Source: Cynocephalus volans
Lineage: Eukaryota > Chordata > Mammalia > Dermoptera > Cynocephalidae
Reading direction: 5' to 3'
Assembly (NCBI RefSeq): GCF_027409185.1
Contig: NC_084462.1
Coordinates: 157,405,490-157,469,489, forward strand
Length of the DNA: 64,000 bases
Part shown: positions 1 to 12,158 of the stretch, in pieces
How positions within the stretch are numbered: the first letter of the stretch is position 1
Layout of the letters: every line of letters begins with the position of its first letter
Program-made: the position numbers and the translations under genes
The notes under the pieces: generated by a model
Databases searched by the model: none
Told to the model about the DNA's origin: nothing
What the model saw: the letters and a program-made list of their open reading frames with translations, nothing else

Positions 1-745
1 GTGCTTTTAATTTTAAATTCCACTTGTTTGTTGCTGGTATATAGAAAGGTGTTGACTTTTGTATATTAACCTAGTATCTTTTAACTTTGCTATAATCACT
101 TACTTATTAGCTAGAAGTCTTTTGTTAATTCTTTCAGATTTTCTAAGTAGACAGTTATGTCATCTGTGAATGAAGATAGTTTTACTTTTTTCCTTCCCAA
201 TCTTTATTATGTTTATTTCCCTTTCTTGTCTTATTGCATTTGCTAGGACTTCCAGAATGATGTTGAAAAGGAGTGGTAACGAGGCACATCCTTGCCTTGT
301 TGCTGATCTTAGTGGGAAAGCGTCTAGTTTCTTACTGTTATGCATGATGTTAGCTGTAGTTTCTTTGTAAATATTCTTTGTCAAGTTGAGGAAGTCTCTC
401 TCTATTCCTAGTTTACTGAGAGTTTTTATTATGAATGGGCGTTGAATTTTGTCAGATGTTTTTTCTGTATCTATTGATATGGTAATGTGATTTTTCTTTT
501 TTAGCCTGTTGATTTGATGGATTTATTCATTAATTTTCAAATGTTGAACCAACCTTGAATGCCTGGGATACATCACTCTTTTTCATGGTGTATAATTCTT
601 TTTATACATTGTTGGGTTTGATGTGCTAATATTTTATTGAAGATTTTTGCATCTAACTTTATGAGGAATATTGGTCTGTAGTTTTCTTTTCTTGTAATGT
701 CTTTGTCTGGTTTTGGTATTAGAGTAATTCTGGTCTCCTCTTACG
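1..745 (-). mobile_element. L1 ORF2 fragment (reverse transcriptase part)
   Basis: The minus strand encodes a broken piece of L1 reverse transcriptase. It includes the family-typical stretches around '[13 protein letters not shown]' and '[10 protein letters not shown]' (about 160-384), with stops and frame changes on either side. The fragment runs off the left edge. It is an inactive LINE relic. The short TG-rich tract at 770-810 lies just past its end. Confidence 0.88.
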
Positions 746-1440
746 CATTTTAATAGTCTTTTTCTATCTATAGATGTGTGTGCATGTAAAAAGAGTTTGT
801 GTGTGTATACCTGAGCAAATGTCATTAAATCTTTATATTAAACAACCCGATAGCCTAAGTCTAGAGGCTGGAAACACATTTGATTCCTACTAGACCTTCC
901 ACTAGTTTCCCTATGTTCAGTGTTCCTGTAATCATTATGGAGTCACTGACTTCTTTCATCAGACAATAAAATAAATAGATAAATAAAATAAACCTCTAGC
1001 TAAGACAAAACTTTTAAAGAAGTGAGTTGGTTTTTGCAGTTTATTTTCCCTGGTGTGACCAGGGACCCTTGAAGACAGGCCTAGGTACCTCCAAGTCCAC
1101 CATACTCTGGGCCACCTTCTATATTTATACCCAGGTCCAATCACATTGTCCCCATTCTAACAAACCTTCCACGGTCCCCACTGCCTTAAGAATGTAGTCC
1201 AAAAATCTTAGACTGGTTTTCCAATTAGGCCCCTAACAGAACCCCATTCACTCTTACACCCTGCCCACTCCCTTCTCTGTTTCTCTCTTCCAAATGTTCA
1301 AGAATCCAGGTATAGCTCTAGTCAAGCCTGTTCTTTGGACAATAGGAGACAAGGAGATTTACCTTAGTCCCTTCTCTCCTCACATCCCCAAGTTCCACTT
1401 AAAACCACTTAAAATAGAAACAGCATGCTGTTGTTGCAAG
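746..1440. other. Intergenic, no gene seen
   Basis: This stretch contains a short TG-rich run near 775-810 and an AT-rich run near 965-990. It also contains C/T-rich text from 1140 to 1420 that may be a weathered L2 or similar LINE, but I could not assign it. No plausible coding exon is visible. Confidence 0.5.
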
Positions 1441-1600
1441 ACTGTCAGAGATACCTGTACTCATTAAACACTAACTCCCCATCTCCTCCTCCCCCAGCCC
1501 CTGGCAACCACCGTTCTACTTTGTATCTCTCTGGATTTGTCTACTCTAAGTACCTCATATAAGTGGAACTTTACAGATACCTGCCCTGCCTATCTCACAC
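1441..1600 (-). mobile_element. L1 3'-UTR fragment
   Basis: The text 'CCCCCAGCCCCTGGCAACCA' followed by 'CTCATATAAGTGGAA' is the reverse complement of an L1 3'-UTR segment. A forward copy of the same segment is present near 4235-4330. Confidence 0.7.
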
Positions 1601-1624
1601 AGTCGTAGAGATGCAATGGTAAGA

Positions 1625-2110
1625 AGGTTTTATTACCAGTCAGGGTTCAAACAGGAACTGGAAACCAATCTGAGTATTTATAACAAAGAGAATGGACACA
1701 AGTGATGGAAGACTGAGAAGCCAGCAGAGGAGGGTGAGGCAACCCAGAGCTTAGTAAAGCGGAAAGCCACTATCTGCTCCCAGGATGGAAGAACGGTCCA
1801 GGAGTTGAAGCATTCTAAAAGAGCAGGAACAGAAAGCTGGAACCATGACATGCCTATAGTACAGGAACTAGAGCCATGGGGGAGACACAGGTGCTGCTGG
1901 GATGCATCCTTGGGCAAAAAGGGCGGGGAAAATACTCTGGCTTCTCCTTTCCTCCCACACTCCCACCTCTCACTAGCAACTTCACACAGCCAGATGACCT
2001 GGGGGGCTGGGATACAAAGAAGAGATCAGATAAGATAAGAGTGGAGTAATGAATCACGGGGCTCATGGGCCCAGGATCATCCTAGTGTTCAAGAAAATAC
2101 TTATGTGCAT
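1625..2110 (-). mobile_element. Unassigned dispersed repeat, possibly an LTR
   Basis: The opening 'CAGTCAGGGTTCAAACAGGA' and the downstream 'GGTGCTGCTGGGATGCATCC' resemble a dispersed mammalian repeat usually read in this orientation. I cannot name the family, and no target duplication was found. No coding function is supported. Confidence 0.35.
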
Positions 2111-2289
2111 AATGTTAAGTGTAATATAAATACTAGGGATAATATTAGGAGATCCAAAATAAAGGTCACACTTATCACCTATTAAAAGGTCATCCATTCT
2201 AAGATCCCTGTTTTACAGATTAGCCCACTGAGATTCAGACAGAGACTCAAATGAATGTCAGATACACTCATGGACCCTCAAAAAACCTA

Positions 2290-2765
2290 AAATTATGCAG
2301 TTACAACAAAATAATTGCAAGGGGCAGCAAGGTGTAATGGTAACTGAGCTGATCACCAGTGATCAGGGTGATTCCCAAACCAGGGTCACAAAAAGTATTG
2401 GGACTTCCTCCTTGTTTCTCTCTCTGATCACTCGCTCTGAGGGAACAAGCTCCCCCACTGTGAGTATATGTCAACTGACCTGAGAAGAGGCCCACGAGGC
2501 AAGGAACTGAGGCATCCCACCAACACCCAGCAGAGAACCGAGGTTTCCTGCCAAGGGACCTGTGAGCGAACCATCTCAGAAGCACGTCCTCCCCTCAACC
2601 CAGGCCTTCAGATGACGGTGGCCTCATGGGAGACCCTGAGCAGAACCCCCCAGCTAAGCCTCTCCCAAACTCCTGACCCACAAAAACTAAGATAGTAAGT
2701 ATTTGCTGTCTTAAGTCACTAAGTTTGGGGACCACTTGTTACACAGCAATAGATAATACTACAGC
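2290..2765 (+). mobile_element. Old LTR, MaLR/ERVL-like
   Basis: The right end reads 'TTAAGTCACTAAGTTTGGGG' and then 'TTGTTACACAGCAATAGATA'. This is a conserved 3'-end signature of old MaLR-type LTRs (MLT1/MST group). The left boundary is approximate. No internal retroviral sequence is attached. Confidence 0.6.
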
Positions 2766-3779
2766 GAATTATTATTACAAGATCCTTTATAATCTTTTCC
2801 TATTTTCCTTTCTTGTCATCTTACTCATGGCTGCCCCAGTCCATTCTAACACATTTCAAAATCTCTAAGTAAAAATAGCTGAGTCTCAGTCCCTTCCCTT
2901 CGACATGTGCCGCAGCTGTGAGTGAGGGAGCAGCGTGGACCCCGCTCCCTGCAGGGGTGGACCCCCGGCCCTGGTTCAGTGAAATTGACTCTCTCCCTCC
3001 CGCAGAACAATGGGGTAGTTACTCTCTGCACATTTTTATAACTTGAGGGTCCCAGTTAGATTTTCTCCAGAGCAACCATGTTCCATCCCGGTGTGAAGTA
3101 GCGGCTGCCCACTAGGGACAGAAAACTGCTAGCAAATTTTAGAGGTCAGTTCTACAGTTTAAAACAGTAACAACTTTGTTTCTAAAGTGTTTCTGTTGGG
3201 TCACACTTTCAGTAATGTTTTCACTGAACCACCCTCTCTGTAACAGAGCATAAAGTTTTAGTTGACAGATTTACACATCCATAACTCCCACTGTCCCACA
3301 CTCAGGCACACAGACGTGACACACATTCCATCACTGGCCACTGAATAATGAGGCTTCTGCTGTACATATTTAATAGTTATTCCTGGGGGAATCAGGGCCT
3401 GCCTCCCACCATGGAAGTTGGGATGAGGATGTGTGACCTAATCTTGGTCAGTAAGATACTCCGGGACCCGCAAAGACACAGAGAAGTGGGGACCATGGAA
3501 ATCCCTGGTTAGCAACAACATGCAGTTTCCAGGGCCAGCAGGGTGGCTGTGTCTGCAGCCCCATACCCATGTCTGGCAGTGAGGCCAGACAAATGGGGTG
3601 TCTAGTGTTTAACAACAGTGGTGACAGCTCTGTCCACATCAGGATGGGCCATGGTGTCATCTCTGCAGTTCTGAGTAACTGGTTGGTCTCCCATCACCCA
3701 AATCTTCCTAAACAGTCCAGGGCCTTCCCAACATCCTCTCAAAAGGATTACTTTTATTACTTTTACTTCACATGCATTT
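2766..3779. other. Intergenic, no gene seen
   Basis: This is mixed-composition intergenic DNA. The part at 3395-3670 looks like a decayed dispersed repeat but could not be assigned. No splice-flanked exon or RNA gene was recognised. Confidence 0.4.
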
Positions 3780-4495
3780 GGATGGTTATTACTTAAAAAG
3801 CAAAAACGTAAAATAAGTGTTGGTGAGAATGTGAAGTGATTGGAACCCTTGTGCGCTGCTAGTGGGAACGTGAGATGGTGCAGTAGCTGTGGAAAACAAC
3901 ATGGCGGCTTCTCAAAAACTTGTACATGGAATTACCACATGGTCCAGCAATTCCACACCTAGGTATGTACTCGACAGAACTGAAAGTAAGGACTCAAATA
4001 GGTATCTGTCCACCCATGTTCATAGCAGCATTATTCACAATAGTCAAAAATTGAAAACAACCCAAGTATCCTTAGAAAAGTGAACAGATAAACAATGTGT
4101 TATATGCTTACAATGGAATATTATTCAGCCTTAAAAAAGGAAGGAAATTCTGACATGTGCCATAACATGGATGAACCTTGAGGACATTATGCTAAGTAAA
4201 ATAAGCCAGACACAGAAAGACAAACACTGTATAACTCCACTTATGTCTGGTACCTAGAAAAATCAAAGTCGTAGAGACACCAAGTAGAATGGTGGCTGCC
4301 AGGGGTTGGGGGAGGAGGAGATGGGGAATTAGTGTTTAATGGGTGCAGAGTTTTGGTTTGGGAAAATGAAAAATTCTGGATATAGAAAATGGAAACGGTT
4401 GCACAATAATGTGAGTGCACTTTAAACTATGCACTTAAAAATGGTTAAAATGAACAATTTTATTTTATGTTAATTTTACCACAGTTAAAAGAGTT
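3780..4495 (+). mobile_element. L1 3' end (ORF2 C-terminus and 3' UTR)
   Basis: Typical L1 text appears in order: 'TGGTCCAGCAATTCCAC', then 'TCATAGCAGCATTATTCACA', 'AATGGAATATTATTCAGCC', 'ACATGGATGAACC', and a 3' UTR with 'GGTGGCTGCCAGGGGTTGGG'. It ends at 'ACCACAGTTAAAA'. The element is 5'-truncated and inactive. Confidence 0.88.
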
Positions 4496-6392
4496 AGTTT
4501 CAGTAGCTTGCAATTAAAACCTCAAAATAGAATATATTCCTTCCTTAAATCAACCAACAAAACTGGTGTAGATTCCAGTTTAAGTGAGTGAAGTCATGAG
4601 AACTGAAAATCCCAAAATTAACTGTCATCATCACCAACTAATACTTGTTTTCTATAAACTGTGTATTGTTGTAGGCAATATAACACCTCAGAAATTATCT
4701 CGCTCTTTTTTAGTTTAACCTTCCTTTTCAAGAGGAAAAAAAAAGGGACACTGGTTAGGGAGACAAAAACCAGAAAATCACAGCAAAAAATTAAACATAA
4801 TTTACAATCTAAGTCCATAAAAGGCACAGAAAAACAGTTTTCAAGTATGTTGCAAAAGAGAGGAGAATAAGGGAAAATGTTGCTTCTTTGTTATATGGGG
4901 ACAAAGAGGAAGGAGCTCCAGATGGTGGGGAAAAAACACGCAAAAGAACATTTTGATCTGGTTTGATCTTGATCAATATCAAAAAAATGGTAAGGTGCAG
5001 AAATGTTTAGTTAACACATGAGCTTGGAGAAAGGAAGGATAAAGTTGCAGATGGCTTGAAACTATGTAAGAAGCAAAGAAAATTCACTTAAATGAGCTGA
5101 GGTCTTGCAGACAGGGGATCTCAGGAAACTAAGCAAGGTCATTGCCAGAGATTGCAAACTTGACAAATATGTCTCAAATATTATATTAACAGTGATGGGG
5201 GTTTCAGACACCTCCCATTCTGTCCTCACAAGAATGCTTTCCAGTAAGAATCCTATTCCTAACTGATGGGTAAAGAAACTGGGGCCAAAATCATGCGATA
5301 AGAGTGGCACGGGTGGGGCCGAATTGCTGGATCCTCATGCTTCCCTCTGGAACACAGCTATCTTCCTAGGTGGGGAGGTGGAGATACGAGGAGAGAGACA
5401 AAGACCCCAGGAGAATCAGCCCCTCCAGCCCTGCTGGACAGAGCACCTGTGTCCCCCACCAGGCGGAAGGGAGTGGGTCAAAAGAGGAGGAGGCTTGGAC
5501 CACACCTCTAGGGGTTCACAGAGCGGTCCCCCTCCCCAGCCAAGACCCTGGGTCAGATTCAGTGTAGCAGGTGCTGGAGGGGAGGTAGTGTGCTAACTGC
5601 TGGCAGAGACAGGGAAGCAGAAAGTGCCCTGGGCCGTGAGTCAGAACTGGTCCTGCCCCAGCTCTGCAGCTTACCAGCTGTGCGACCTTGGAGAAAGTTA
5701 CTCTCCTTCTCTGGGCCGTAGTCTCCTGGTAAACTGAGGAAATTGGACCAGATGCCCCATTGCTGTTGCTTCATATCCTAACAATCTGTGATGCTGGATG
5801 TGATTTGAAAACTCATAGAGGGATTCTGGGAAAGCTCATGAAGCTTAGGAAACACTACAGTTTTCCATTTATAGAACAAATACATATTTTTCTGTATTTC
5901 TGCTGCTTTGCCCAACATCCCTTTCACCCACTTCTTTAGGACACTGTCCTTCCTACATTCTATAGGATTTTGATGGGGCTGCCAATCACAGTAGTGAGCC
6001 CCACACTTGGCCACACTGATTGGCCCAGGAGTTAGGCACCAGACCCAAGAAGACCAATCAGAATCTTTCCCTGAATGGTCATTTGTGGATACAGAGAGTT
6101 AAAAAGCACTCACTTCTCGGGTTGCACTTCTCAGGTTGCAGGACTGACGTAAACCTGGAGATGTCTGCTCCCCACCTTCTTCCCTGCCATCTCCTCCCGC
6201 CCATATAGACCTGTCCTCCTCTTTCCACCTCATTGAGGAGATTTATCTAGGGCAGAAGAGAGAAGCAAAGGCAGGAGAGAGTGGGAAGGAGGGAGGTCGA
6301 GCCCTGTCTGGCCACCTTGCTTGAGCACTGCAGATGACAGCTCCCTTTAGGTCTTCTTAGCGTGTGACCCCCCGAGTTCCCCACCTTTAGGG
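4496..6392. other. Intergenic with one MIR
   Basis: The only repeat recognised is a MIR-like segment at about 5625-5750. It shows the tract from 'CTGTGCGACCTTGGA' to 'GTAAACTGAGGAAATTGG'. The short open frames here show no family resemblance or codon-usage support. The rest is unassigned. Confidence 0.45.
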
Positions 6393-6835
6393 AGGTATTA
6401 GTTTCCTGTGGCTGACATAACAATTTGCCACAAACTCAATGGCTTAACACAACAGAGATTTATTCCCTCACAGTTCTGGAGGCCAGAAGTCTTAAATTAG
6501 CATCATCAGGCCAAAATCAAGGTGTCAGCAGAGGCTGTAGGGGAGAATCTGTTCCTTGCCTCTTCTGGTGGCTGCTGGCATTCCTTGGCGTGTGGCCACA
6601 TCGCTCCAGTCTCTGCCTCCTCCTCTTGTGTCTGCCTCAGATCTCCTCTGCCTCCCTCTCAGAAGGGCATTGTGATGGCATTTAGGCCTCACCCAGATAA
6701 TCCAGAATAATCTTCCCATCACAAGAACCTTAATTTAATCACATCTGCAAAGACCCTTTTTCCAGATAAGGTAATATTTACCAGTTCCAGAGATTAGTAC
6801 CTGATATCTTTGGGCACCGTCATTCAGCTCCTTAT
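6393..6835 (-). mobile_element. Old LTR, MaLR-like
   Basis: The + strand starts 'GTATTAGTTTCCTGTGGCTG' and continues with 'CAGTTCTGGAGGCCAGAAGT'. This is the reverse complement of the AATAAA-to-end region of an MLT1/MST-type LTR. It is therefore a minus-strand solo LTR. The right boundary is approximate. Confidence 0.7.
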
Positions 6836-8320
6836 GGGGTATGAGCTAGCTTGAGTTCTATTTCTATTATCTGCTATAGAAAGTGTTATAATGTTTGCTG
6901 CTTAAAATTAGGGAAGTATCAAATATAAAGAAGAAAATAAAACCCCACCCCACTCAATCATTTAACTATTAAATGAATACCTAACGTGGCCCAGAGGTGG
7001 AACGAGGTGCTGGTCAACAGACAGGAACAAAACCAGCCTGATACCGGCCCCCCTGGACCTTACAGTCTGGGAAGGTAACAAGCGAGTGTAAACTACTCTG
7101 AAGGAAACTGTGCTAGTGCTTATTGCAGTCCACTCTTTTCTGTGTGTGCATTTTGCTATTTGTACATGCAGTATTTTTCTTCACTTGATTTTATGTAATT
7201 AGCATGTCCCATATCATTAAATATTTTTCAAAAGCAAGATTTTTTTTATAATGAAAATATTTCTTTATCTGGGTATGTTATTGTATTAGTCAGGATTCTC
7301 CAGAGAGACAGAATCAATAGGATATGTTATAAACATATGAGGGGATTTATTAGGGTAATTAGCTCACATAATTGTGAAGAGAAGTCCCATGATAGGCATC
7401 TGCAAACTGGATGCTAGTAGCATGGCTCAGTCCAAGTCTGAAGGCCTCAGAACCAGGGAAGCTGATGGTGTCCTTGGTGCTAGTCCCCAAAAGCTGAAGA
7501 ATCTTGAGCTCTGATGTCCACAGACAGGAGAGAAGAGTGTATCCCAGCTCCAGCAGATCAAGATTCACCTATTTTCTCCATTTTTGTTCTCTTGGGGCCC
7601 CCAGCGGGTTGGATGGTTCCAGCCCATACCGAGGGCAGGTCTTTCCCATGGAGTCCACTCAGGCTCTCATGCTAATCTCTTCTGGAAACACCCTCATGGA
7701 CACACCTAAAAAGAGCTTTACCAGGTTTCTCAGCATTCCTTCATCTAATCAAATTGACACTTAGAGTTAACCTTCACATGTTATGATTTATAGTCATTGC
7801 CTAATATTGTTTTGATTTTTTTGCTGTCATAAACAGTACCATGATGAATGTCTTCACTTGAATGGCTAATTGCTTCCTTAAGAAAGATTCTGAGACACGG
7901 AGGTACTAGGTTGAAGTGAAGACCCTTTAAAAACCTCTGATGAATATTGCCAGGTGTCTTTGCAGAAAGAAACACCAGTTCACATTCCTACAAAACTGTC
8001 TGAATGCCTCTGTCACTGCACATACTCCGTTTTATTTTTTAAATTTTATCAATTTGATGGTTTAAAAAATCTTATTTTAACACGCATTTCTCTGATTACA
8101 GAGAGGATAAATCTTTACGGCATCTGAAGGGCCGTTTTTATTTCTTCTATGAATTACTTCTCCATGTCCTCTGCCATTTTTCTCATTTGATTCTGGTGTT
8201 TCGTTCATGGATTGATAACCATTTTCTGGCAAATAATTTTTCCTTGTTTGCTGTTTGCCTTTTAATTTTGCTTACGAGAATTTAGAATTTTTTAAAAGAA
8301 ATATATCCCTGCAAACCGAT
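6836..8320 (-). mobile_element. Old L1-type LINE relic, split by an LTR
   Basis: The text either side of the LTR at 7282-7778 reads like a decayed LINE 3' UTR in reverse orientation, for example 'GATTCTGAGACACGGAGG' and 'CTTTTAATTTTGC'. The LTR sits inside it with a target duplication, so the LINE is the older layer. The family and the outer ends are uncertain. Confidence 0.4.
7282..7778 (-). mobile_element. Solo LTR with 6-bp target duplication
   Basis: A 497-bp block starts TGTATTAGTCAGG and ends AACCTTCACA. It has the canonical TG...CA ends, with TGTTAT immediately before (7276-7281) and immediately after (7779-7784). It contains the widely dispersed text 'TTCTCCAGAGAGACAGAATC'. The orientation is inferred from the usual reading of this repeat. 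The LTR family is not assigned, but the boundaries are well supported. Confidence 0.75.
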
Positions 8321-9379
8321 GAGCCTTGAGTGTGAACTTTTTACCTGGGGGAATTCTGGCATTGCCTCCAGGGCTCGCCTCTGTGCCTGACGCAGGGGGC
8401 TTGCAGGGTTGGGGTGGGAGTGCAGGCTCAGCTCTCCTGGGGTCTCAATTCAGCCTCACAATACTGAAGTGAGAAAATGCAAATTATCCTTTAGACTAGC
8501 CTTCGCCCCAATTTTATGATTTATCTTTTTCTTTCTCTTTTTGGGGGTGATATGGAGGAGTGAATGTGTGATTTATTCCCAGTATTTACAAAGTCTAAAC
8601 ACGAGTTAAAAAAAAAAAAAAAAAAGAATGAATTCCCAGAAACACATGCAAGTTCCTCTCTAAGCTGACACTCTTCTGGAATACCCTCCCCACGCGGGAA
8701 GGCAGGTCTTGCAGGTGGGAGCGTGCGAGGATATATCACAATATGGCCTCACTCCCCAGCTCCACCCCAGAAGAGCCTATGGGTTTTGTTGTTGCTGTTG
8801 TTGTTCATGGGCTTTTTCGTGCTTTGTTGAATCATTTCACTTGCGTGAATATAGAAAGGTAGTCCCTAACCTGCATTCTAAAGTAATGGGGCCAGCCAAC
8901 ACGGGCTTTTGATTTAATGAGTTGGGTACCCAAGCTACTGGCCAGAGTTTAATCGCTCAGGGTAAGAAAGATTTTAGAGGCCACAAAAGCAGAAAGAGGA
9001 ACGTGCAGGAAACAGGTGCCTGGCATCTGAAGAGAAACTGAGGAAGGAATGAAGGTGTTTAAAGATTTTATGAATTAATCGTGAGGTGTGTGATGATGCA
9101 AGCCTTCTTCCTTATCTCCTCATGAAAACTTCGGGGAAATATACACTCCCCACAGGTGCACTTGGAATTGGGCCATCAGGTGAGATGAAGAGGTGAGAAC
9201 AGCCTTGTGGCAGATGCTGGGTGAGCACCCAGGTGGGGGTGGAGGCCAGCCAAGTCAGGGTTGCAGAATCCTGGGACACTCGCTGCAGAGGGACGGCCAC
9301 TCCTTGTGAGGGGCTGCATTTCCTGGGCAGTTCTCTGGTTCACCTGCCTGCACGGGGCTGGACAGGTGAGCAAAATAAT
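8321..9379. other. Intergenic, no gene seen
   Basis: The only distinctive item is an 18-base A run at about 8608-8625. The rest, including several short overlapping open frames near 9110-9370, shows no recognisable repeat or exon. Confidence 0.4.
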
Positions 9380-9830
9380 ACCCTTTGTTCCCCTATCAGT
9401 ACACCGACCAGCGTGACCTCATGCCCTCATTGTTTCACCTGGAACATTCTGGCAGCCTCCCACCTGTCCTCCCCCAGCCACCAACGTGATATTTCTAAAT
9501 CACAAATCTGATCCATTTCCCCTTGATTATAACCTCTGATGTCTCCCCACTTGCTGGCCTTTCCCATGCATGTGAGGCCCAGAGACAAGGCTCCATCCAA
9601 GTTCCCATCCTCAGGCTCTTCCCTGCACACCTCTGCTCATCCACACAGGGCCAGCCCTTCTCCATGCCAAGCCCTCTCCAGGCTTCATGCCACACACACG
9701 CTGTTCCCCCTCGCTGCCTCAGGAACCCTTATTTGCTCTTCATGTCTCATCTTAAGTGCCATCCCCAATGCCTGGGTCTCCCAGATAGATCTGTGCACAC
9801 ACTCTTCTCTGGACTTCCAAAGCGCATCAA
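9380..9830 (+). mobile_element. L2-type LINE 3' fragment
   Basis: This is C/T-rich text with the L2 reading pattern: 'CTGGAACATTCTGGCAGCC', 'ATAACCTCTGATGTCTCCCC', and 'CATGTCTCATCTTAAGTGCC'. It explains two overlapping open frames of 140-153 codons here, which should not be taken as a gene. Confidence 0.55.
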
Positions 9831-9879
9831 ACCTACACGAGTTCTTGCAAAAGCAACAGGTAAAGTTTCCAAGTACTCA

Positions 9880-10065
9880 TCACACACCAGGAACTCTGCT
9901 AAGTGCTTTAATGTATCAGCTGACCAAATCCACAACCCTACGAGATCAGTCCCACTGTTAGCTCATTTACGGATGAGAAACTGAGGCCCAGGGAGTTTAC
10001 ATGACTAGCCCAAGGGTGTACAGCTACAGTAGCAGATCTGGGATTTAAGCCCTGACCCCTTAAAA
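9880..10065 (-). mobile_element. MIR
   Basis: The text 'GATGAGAAACTGAGGCCCAG' followed by a TAGCCCAAGGGTGTACAGCTA-like tract is the reverse complement of the MIR core ('...CTCAGTTTCCTCATC'). Confidence 0.75.
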
Positions 10066-10109
10066 CATCACATTTTGTGCCCCGAAGCCCTTTCCATGCT
10101 GTATCTTAG

Positions 10110-10262
10110 TTGTGCCCACATCAGTATCCTGAGGATTACCTGAGGGGCACAGATACGTGGCCCACCCAGATCTACTGAACCAGAAGCTCTTGGGGTAGGG
10201 CCCACAAGTCTGACACTTTAAAAATCTGTACAGGTGACACTGATGCTCAGCCAGGCTTAGAA
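10110..10262 (+). mobile_element. MER5A-like hAT MITE
   Basis: The text 'ATCAGTATCCTGAGGATTAC', 'CCCACCCAGATCTACTGAA', and 'CTGTACAGGTGACACTGATG' matches the order of the MER5A consensus core. It is non-autonomous and decayed. Confidence 0.65.
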
Positions 10263-12150
10263 ATAGGGTGACCAACCATCCTGGTTTGTCCAGGACTGAG
10301 GGGTTCCCCAGAAGGCGGGAAAGTCCTGGGAAAACTAGGGCAAGTTTGTCGCTCAGTTAGGAAGTTTGGGTATTTATGTCTCTTCTGATGGCCTTCTGGC
10401 TCCCTGTGCTGGGAACAGTGTGTGGCTCACCCTTGTACCCCTTCAGCACGCCACGCAGCATCCGGCACTACAGGTGCTCAGTAAATGGGGAGAAATGCGT
10501 CATGGGTCTAGAACTTCACAAATTTGAACAATATTCTTCAGCTTTAGGCTCATCTGGAGAACAGCCTTCAGGGGTGGGGGTGGGGGGAATGGGTCAGAGA
10601 GTCGCCAGGACAGCCTTACCTTGTTCCACACCACACTGCTCTCCACCCACCCTCAGAAGCCACTCTGGGGCCCTGGTGAACACTGGTCCAAACCTCTATG
10701 TCGCAGTTGAGGAAAGGAGTTCCCTCAAAGCTGCTTGGTACATGCTCTTTACCAGTGTATTTTCCCAGTTTGTCCCTGGTCTACAGACTATGTTTATGGT
10801 ATTTTCCTCATGGTGATGTTTTAAAATTTTGATGTAGTCATGTCGTCCTTAATGGCTTTGGGGTTTTATATCCTGCTGAGAAAGTCTCCCCCACTTCTTG
10901 ATTTCTTCTAGAACTATAAAACTTTTTGAGTGTGAAGAGTGTATGAGGGATCCATCTTCCCCTTCCCCCTTCCCCAGTTAGGCCCAGACAGGAGAAATGA
11001 CTTCCCCAAAGTCACAGAGTGGGTCTGGCATCTGCTGGGATTAGGGTGCCCCATTCTGAGCTCACCATACTGTCACTACCCCAAGTCTGCATAAAGTTCT
11101 CTTCTTTAACCAATCTCTTCAGAAGGCCCCCAAAAGTAACTTGTTTTCACAACTTGTTATCATATAGTTTCTCTTGAGTCGTAGTCACTTATGAACCTGG
11201 CTTTTGTCATACTTGTTTTGAGACTTTATTCTGCTCTTCTCGGTGGTTCCACCTACCACAGTACCTTGCACACTGCATGTATACAGTAAAAATTTGAGAA
11301 TTAGACTGAGAAGTATGCGTCCAATAGGCTGTGTGGAGTGAAGGCCCTTCAATTCCCTAAGTGCAGAAACAAGGGATGAGGTGGTCTAACTGACCATAGG
11401 GTCTATTCCCCTAAGACTCCATGACCATGGTAAAGGTTGAGAGACACACTCAAGTGTGGCTTCTGTCCCCACTTCCCGTTCATCATGATTAGGAGCCTTC
11501 AAGCTGGAGGGCGCTGAGCAGCTGCTGGGTTCACAGGATAGAGAAGCTTGATCTAGGGAAAAACACAAAGAAGGGATTAGACAGGGAGGGGAGATGCAGC
11601 TCCTGCACCTGATCTTGGGTCTTCTCCCAGCAGCCTGACTCTTGCATGAATTTCTTGGACAAAAGGACAGAATGGCAGAAACTGAAGAAAAGTGATGGAG
11701 CTGATGAGGGAAGATCACTCTCCATTTCATGAGCCTTTAGAAACTGGAATCTGCCCAGCATCCTTTTGGGTCATTACATCCCACACCCAAGGCCAAGACA
11801 AGCAACTCCCAATACTTAAGAATGCTGGGGAAAGCAGCGTGCTGGCAAATCGAAGACCCTTATGAATGGAGTGGTCATGATTACTAAAGGTGACTTGTTC
11901 ACTTATTCATTCAACAAACAGTCAGGGAATGTCAGCTGCGTGCCTGACTCCAGGTGCTATTCTAAGTGCCAAAGGACAGCAATAAAGGAGAGAGATGTTT
12001 AGCTGCACTCGTGAAATGTGCTTTCTAGAGGGAGACAGATAAACAAATTGACCAAAAATGCTCAGGATTATATCAGATATTGATAAATGCCACTGAGAAA
12101 GTAAGCAGGATAATGTTCCCCGGGGAGCCACGTTAGTGGGCAGTCAGGAA
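10263..12150. other. Intergenic, no gene seen
   Basis: There are several short open frames on both strands (up to about 146 codons at 10,376-10,816) but no family resemblance or splice context. Some text near 9,960-11,050 resembles weathered MIR/L2. No RNA gene was recognised. Confidence 0.4.
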
Positions 12151-12158
12151 GAGGGGAC

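Noticed and set aside
9523-9984. Two overlapping open frames of 140-153 codons
   Set aside because: They overlap L2- and MIR-like repeats and encode no recognisable domain.
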